A stretch of DNA of 64,000 nucleotides from Halostreptopolyspora alba (GTDB taxonomy: Bacteria > Actinomycetota > Actinomycetes > Streptosporangiales > Streptosporangiaceae). The position numbers and the translations under genes were made by a program. Below are positions 60,994 through 64,000 of this stretch, in pieces (within the stretch, counting starts at the first letter, position 1; the number at the start of each line of letters is the position of its first letter). The notes under the pieces were generated by a model, which searched no databases, was not told where the DNA came from, and was given only the letters and a program-made list of their open reading frames with translations. Location: the NCBI GenBank assembly GCA_003725585.1, contig RJMB01000012.1, positions 90,201 through 154,200 of the forward strand. Reading direction: 5' to 3'.

Positions 60994-62388
60994 ATGTCGG
61001 GCCCGACGTTCCCGAAACCCGCGTACGAGGTGCGCGACCTCCATGGTCGGTTGTATCGCCTGGGGGAGACCGACCGCGAGCTCCTGGGGTACTCGCGAGC
61101 GTGGATCGCCTGGGCGGCGGGCCTGGCCATGCTCGCCGCGGGGGTCGGCCAGTACGGGTACGCCGTGCTGCTGCCGGCCATCGCCGCCACGCAGGGCTGG
61201 CAGCCACACGACGCCGTCTGGGTCCTCGCCGTGTGGGCGGCGTGCCAGGCGGCGGCGGTGTATCCCGTGGCGCGGCTGCGAAGCCGCGTGCGGATCCCCC
61301 CGGCGGCGCTGATGGCCGTGGGTGCGGTGCTGTGCGCCGCAGGATTGGTGACCCTCGGCGGCTCGAACGACCTCGCGCTGGTCATGACCACCCACGCGGT
61401 CCTGGGCGGAATCGGTGCCGGGCTGGTGTACGGCACCTGTGTCAGCGTCGTGAGCCGGTGGTACCCGGAGCGTCCGGCGCGGGCCCACTTCGCCAGTGGG
61501 GCGTTCGCGGTCGGCTCGATCCCGCTCGTGGTTCTGGCCGAGCACTTCACCGCCACCGACGCGCCGGGAAGCTACTTCGGTGTTGTGGCGGTCGTGGTGC
61601 TGCTGTTGGTCGGCGCGGCCGCGCTGGTGTTGAAGGACCCGCCGGCGCACTGGTGGCCGGCGCGCATCGACCCCCACCTGTGGGCGATCGACAAGTCGCT
61701 CAACCCGGGGTTGCGCAGGAACCAGCCGGCGATCCGTCGCTACGCGCCCGAGGAGGTGCTCCGCTGCCCCGAGTCCGCGCTGCTGTACGGGGCCATGACC
61801 TGCGTCTCGGCGTTCGCGCTGTTCGACCTGGCTTTCGTCGGTGTCTTCGCGGTGTCGTCTGACTGGAGTTTCGGGTTCGCCGCGTTCGCGGTGGGCACGC
61901 TGGCCGGGGCGAGCGGGGTCAGTCGGGCCGTGGCCGGGTGGGCCGGCATCCGGTTCGGCCGGGCGCGCACGGTGGTCGCCGCGTTGGTGCTCGCCGGGGC
62001 GGCCCAGGCGATGATCCTGGCCGGAGGGCAGAACGGGGTGGCGTTGCTGCTGGTGTTCGGCTGCCTGTGCGCCGGGACGAGCGCCGGTGTCTGCTTCGCG
62101 TTGCTGCCCGAGCTGGTTGACGACCACTTCGGCGATCGTGAGGCGTTGCCGAACTTCGGGCTGTTCTACGGGGCCAAGGCGGTGGGTGGTGTCGCCGGTG
62201 TCGGGCTGGCCGCCACGCTTCTGGTGCCGCACGGTTTCGCGGCCGGGTTCGCGGTGGCGGCGTTGGTGAGTCTGGTCGGGGCACTGCTGATCGGAGTGCT
62301 GCGTCGGCCGGGGTTGCCGCGGGTGACCGTGCCCGATTCGCGGGCGCGGCAGCGGGAGAGCGCGTCCCATCGTGGGCGGTCCACCTGA
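60994..62388 (+). CDS. MFS transporter, OFA (oxalate/formate antiporter)-like
   Basis: 464 residues from ATG 60994 with a strong GGAGG site. Twelve hydrophobic segments; the N-terminal half has GGIGAGLVYGTCVSVVSRWY, typical of the OFA/monocarboxylate branch of the MFS (G.G.G..Y.....S.WFP). A cytosolic loop with IRRYAPEEVLRCPESALLYG lies between the halves. OFA members carry oxalate, formate, lactate or related acids. It shares an upstream motif with sucC, hinting at carboxylate-responsive control. Confidence 0.82.
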   Translation: MSGPTFPKPAYEVRDLHGRLYRLGETDRELLGYSRAWIAWAAGLAMLAAGVGQYGYAVLLPAIAATQGWQPHDAVWVLAVWAACQAAAVYPVARLRSRVRIPPAALMAVGAVLCAAGLVTLGGSNDLALVMTTHAVLGGIGAGLVYGTCVSVVSRWYPERPARAHFASGAFAVGSIPLVVLAEHFTATDAPGSYFGVVAVVVLLLVGAAALVLKDPPAHWWPARIDPHLWAIDKSLNPGLRRNQPAIRRYAPEEVLRCPESALLYGAMTCVSAFALFDLAFVGVFAVSSDWSFGFAAFAVGTLAGASGVSRAVAGWAGIRFGRARTVVAALVLAGAAQAMILAGGQNGVALLLVFGCLCAGTSAGVCFALLPELVDDHFGDREALPNFGLFYGAKAVGGVAGVGLAATLLVPHGFAAGFAVAALVSLVGALLIGVLRRPGLPRVTVPDSRARQRESASHRGRST

Positions 62389-62459
62389 GGGGGCGGTGCC
62401 GGGCGCGTGAACCGGGGCCGCGCGCCCGGCACCGTGAGGTTCCCTTGTCGTGCTTTTGC

Positions 62460-62472
62460 GTATACAGTATAC
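62460..62472. promoter_or_regulatory. GTATACAGTATAC palindrome upstream of sucC
   Basis: A perfect inverted repeat GTATAC-A-GTATAC, 70 bases before the sucC start, typical of GntR-type operators. It contains, on the other strand, the ATACTGTAT found before the MFS gene. Confidence 0.6.
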
Positions 62473-62541
62473 AAAGGATCGCGCGTCAACGGTCGGACAC
62501 AGCCGCTGGCGCCCGGAGGAGCTCAGTCAGGAGACGTTCGA

Positions 62542-63711
62542 GTGGATCTGTACGAGTACCAGGCGAGGGATCTCCTCGCCGCGCACGGGGTGCCGGTGTC
62601 GGCGGGCTCCGTGGCCGGCGACAGGGACGAGGCACGCGACATCGCCGCTCGACTCGGCGGCACGGCGGTGATCAAGGCGCAGGTGAAGACGGGCGGCCGT
62701 GGTAAGGCCGGTGGCGTCAAACTCGCCGAGGGGGCCGACGACGCGGGGCGGAAGGCCGAGCAGATTCTCGGAATGGACATCAAGGGGCACACGGTGAACC
62801 GGGTGCTGGTGGCCGAGCCCGCCGAGATCGTGGCGGAGTACTACTTCTCGTTCCTGCTGGACCGGGCCAACCGCACGTTCCTGTGCATCGCCTCGGCCGA
62901 GGGCGGCGTGGAGATCGAGGAGGTCGCCAGGTCAAACCCGGAGGCGGTCGCCAAGGTCCCGATCGACCCGTTGACCGGGGTGGACCTGGCCACGGCGCGC
63001 GACATCGCGGCGCGCGCGAACTACCCCGAGGCGGTGCGCGAGTCGGCCGCCCAGGTCATCGTCCAGCTCTGGAACGCGTTCGTGGCCGAGGACGCCACGC
63101 TGGTCGAGGTGAACCCGCTGGTGCGCGACGGCCAGGACCGGATCATCGCGCTGGACAGCAAGGTGACCCTGGATGGCAACGCGTCGTTCCGGCAGCCGGG
63201 ACACGCCGAGCTGGCGGACGTCGGATCCGAGGACCCGCTGGAGGCCAAGGCCCGAGAGCACGAGCTGAACTACGTGAAGCTCGACGGTGAGGTCGGCATC
63301 ATCGGCAACGGTGCCGGGCTGGTGATGTCCACGCTGGACGTGGTCGCCTACGCCGGCGAGCGGCACTCCTCGGTCAAGCCCGCGAACTTTCTGGACATCG
63401 GGGGCGGCGCCTCGGCCGGGGTCATGGCCGCCGGGCTGGACGTGGTGCTGGGCGATCCGGACGTGCGATCCGTGTTCGTCAACGTCTTCGGTGGGATCAC
63501 CGCCTGTGACGCGGTGGCCGAGGGAATCGTTTCCGCGCTGGACATGCTCGGCGACAGCGCGAGCAAGCCACTGGTCGTACGGCTGGACGGCAACAACGTG
63601 GCCGAGGGGCGGCGCATCCTGGCCAAGGCCGACCATCCGCTGGTGACCATGGTCGAGACAATGGACGACGCGGCCGACCGGGCCGCCGAGCTAGCGGCCG
63701 CGGGGGTGTGA
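62542..63711 (+). CDS. sucC: Succinyl-CoA synthetase beta subunit (ADP-forming)
   Basis: 389 residues from GTG 62542 ([19 protein letters not shown]) with AGGAG nine bases upstream; the frame is open earlier, but the operator lies there. ATP-grasp motifs: [28 protein letters not shown] (Mg ligand region) and the succinate/phosphate loop [21 protein letters not shown]. Converts succinyl-CoA to succinate with ATP formation in the TCA cycle. sucD follows after three bases. Confidence 0.96.
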   Translation: MDLYEYQARDLLAAHGVPVSAGSVAGDRDEARDIAARLGGTAVIKAQVKTGGRGKAGGVKLAEGADDAGRKAEQILGMDIKGHTVNRVLVAEPAEIVAEYYFSFLLDRANRTFLCIASAEGGVEIEEVARSNPEAVAKVPIDPLTGVDLATARDIAARANYPEAVRESAAQVIVQLWNAFVAEDATLVEVNPLVRDGQDRIIALDSKVTLDGNASFRQPGHAELADVGSEDPLEAKAREHELNYVKLDGEVGIIGNGAGLVMSTLDVVAYAGERHSSVKPANFLDIGGGASAGVMAAGLDVVLGDPDVRSVFVNVFGGITACDAVAEGIVSALDMLGDSASKPLVVRLDGNNVAEGRRILAKADHPLVTMVETMDDAADRAAELAAAGV

Positions 63712-63714
63712 GCC

Positions 63715-64000
63715 ATGGCGATCATGTTGAACAGTGAGTCCACGATCATCGTGCAGGGCATGACCGGCTCTGAGGGCGCGAAGCACACCGCGCGGATGCT
63801 GGCGGCGGGGTCGAACGTCGTCGGCGGCGTCAACGCGCGCAAGGCCGGGCAGACCGTCACCATCGGTGACCGCGACCTGCCCGTGTTCGGCACCGTCGAG
63901 GAGGCGGTCAAGGAGACCGGGGCGGACACCTCGGTCGTCTTCGTTCCGCCGAAGGCGACGAGGGCCGCGGTGGTTGAGGCGGTGGACGCGGGGATCGGTC
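63715..64000 (+). CDS. sucD: Succinyl-CoA synthetase alpha subunit (partial)
   Basis: ATG 63715 to the window end, about 95 residues: IMLNSESTIIVQGMTGSEGA, HTARMLAAGSNVVGGVNARK and VVFVPPKATRAAVVEAVDAG, the CoA-binding Rossmann domain of SucD. The active-site His lies beyond the edge. Operon partner of sucC. Confidence 0.96.
   Translation, partial: MAIMLNSESTIIVQGMTGSEGAKHTARMLAAGSNVVGGVNARKAGQTVTIGDRDLPVFGTVEEAVKETGADTSVVFVPPKATRAAVVEAVDAGIG

Noticed and set aside
60778..62370. Minus-strand frame opposite the MFS transporter
   Set aside because: Arg/Gln/Pro-rich low-complexity translation without a family; plus-strand helices are clear.

Overview
The window comes from a high-GC Gram-positive actinomycete. 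GTG starts are frequent, overlapping ATGA/GTGA/TGATG gene junctions are common, and several families present are typical of actinobacteria: a fused MFS transporter/dTMP kinase, DUF397 with an XRE-DUF5753 regulator, PspC, DUF5703, DUF779, DUF2637 and an EACC1-caspase pair. Gene content and base composition fit the Streptosporangiales (Nocardiopsis-like), but a genus cannot be fixed from sequence alone. The window divides sharply at a tRNA-Leu gene (45925-46009). Left of it lies about 46 kb of accessory DNA rich in defence genes, mobile-element debris and broken genes. Right of it lie mostly conserved housekeeping genes.

Accessory region. 1-2.0 kb: a caspase-like protease and its EACC1 partner, an operon type proposed to act in biological conflict. 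2.1-6.7 kb: a frameshifted transposase remnant, a DUF4177 protein, a large single-chain ISP-type restriction-modification enzyme and a small cysteine-rich protein. 6.9-7.2 kb: a non-coding array of alternating inverted decamers. 7.4-9.9 kb: a dienelactone-hydrolase-like enzyme and a membrane-anchored repeat protein. 9.9-11.4 kb: a decayed integrative element (tyrosine integrase, DUF2637 protein) joined to the 3' end of a group II intron. 12.1-16.5 kb: a possible terpenoid locus made of one protein joining a squalene/phytoene-synthase-like domain to a cis-prenyltransferase, a translationally coupled ABC transporter, and a frameshifted CPBP-family membrane protease. 16.9-18.5 kb: a PspC protein inside a patchwork of repeats and gene fragments. 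18.7-23.7 kb: an alcohol/acetaldehyde oxidation regulon (GAF-domain regulator, aldehyde dehydrogenase, DUF779, zinc alcohol dehydrogenase). A TGCAAC-N5-TGCAAC site at fixed distance from a TANNGT element lies upstream of each of its three transcription units.

Defence island, 24-45 kb. A Ser/Thr kinase with a helical-repeat tail lies just downstream of hsdR. Then come DUF6879 and DUF6082 genes, a DUF262/HNH (GmrSD-like) protein, a DUF397/XRE/ATPase regulatory set, hsdS and hsdM, an HTH-methyltransferase fused to a specificity domain, a divergent TIGR04141/DUF6119 putative nuclease, and a second DUF262/HNH protein. hsdR is more than 6 kb from hsdS/hsdM. The island ends with a second DUF2637 remnant, a GyrI-like fragment and the C-terminus of a serine recombinase running into the 3' end of the tRNA-Leu gene, which suggests tRNA-targeted integration.

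Chromosomal region, 46-64 kb. M20 peptidase, DUF5703, topA, a fused MFS/dTMP kinase, holB, a secreted TAP-like hydrolase, tRNA-Thr, an OFA-like MFS transporter, sucC and the start of sucD. The MFS gene and sucC share an ATACTGTAT-type upstream motif. Three consecutive minus-strand genes between tmk and holB are all frameshifted. A perfect 56-bp palindrome precedes a short secreted peptide gene.
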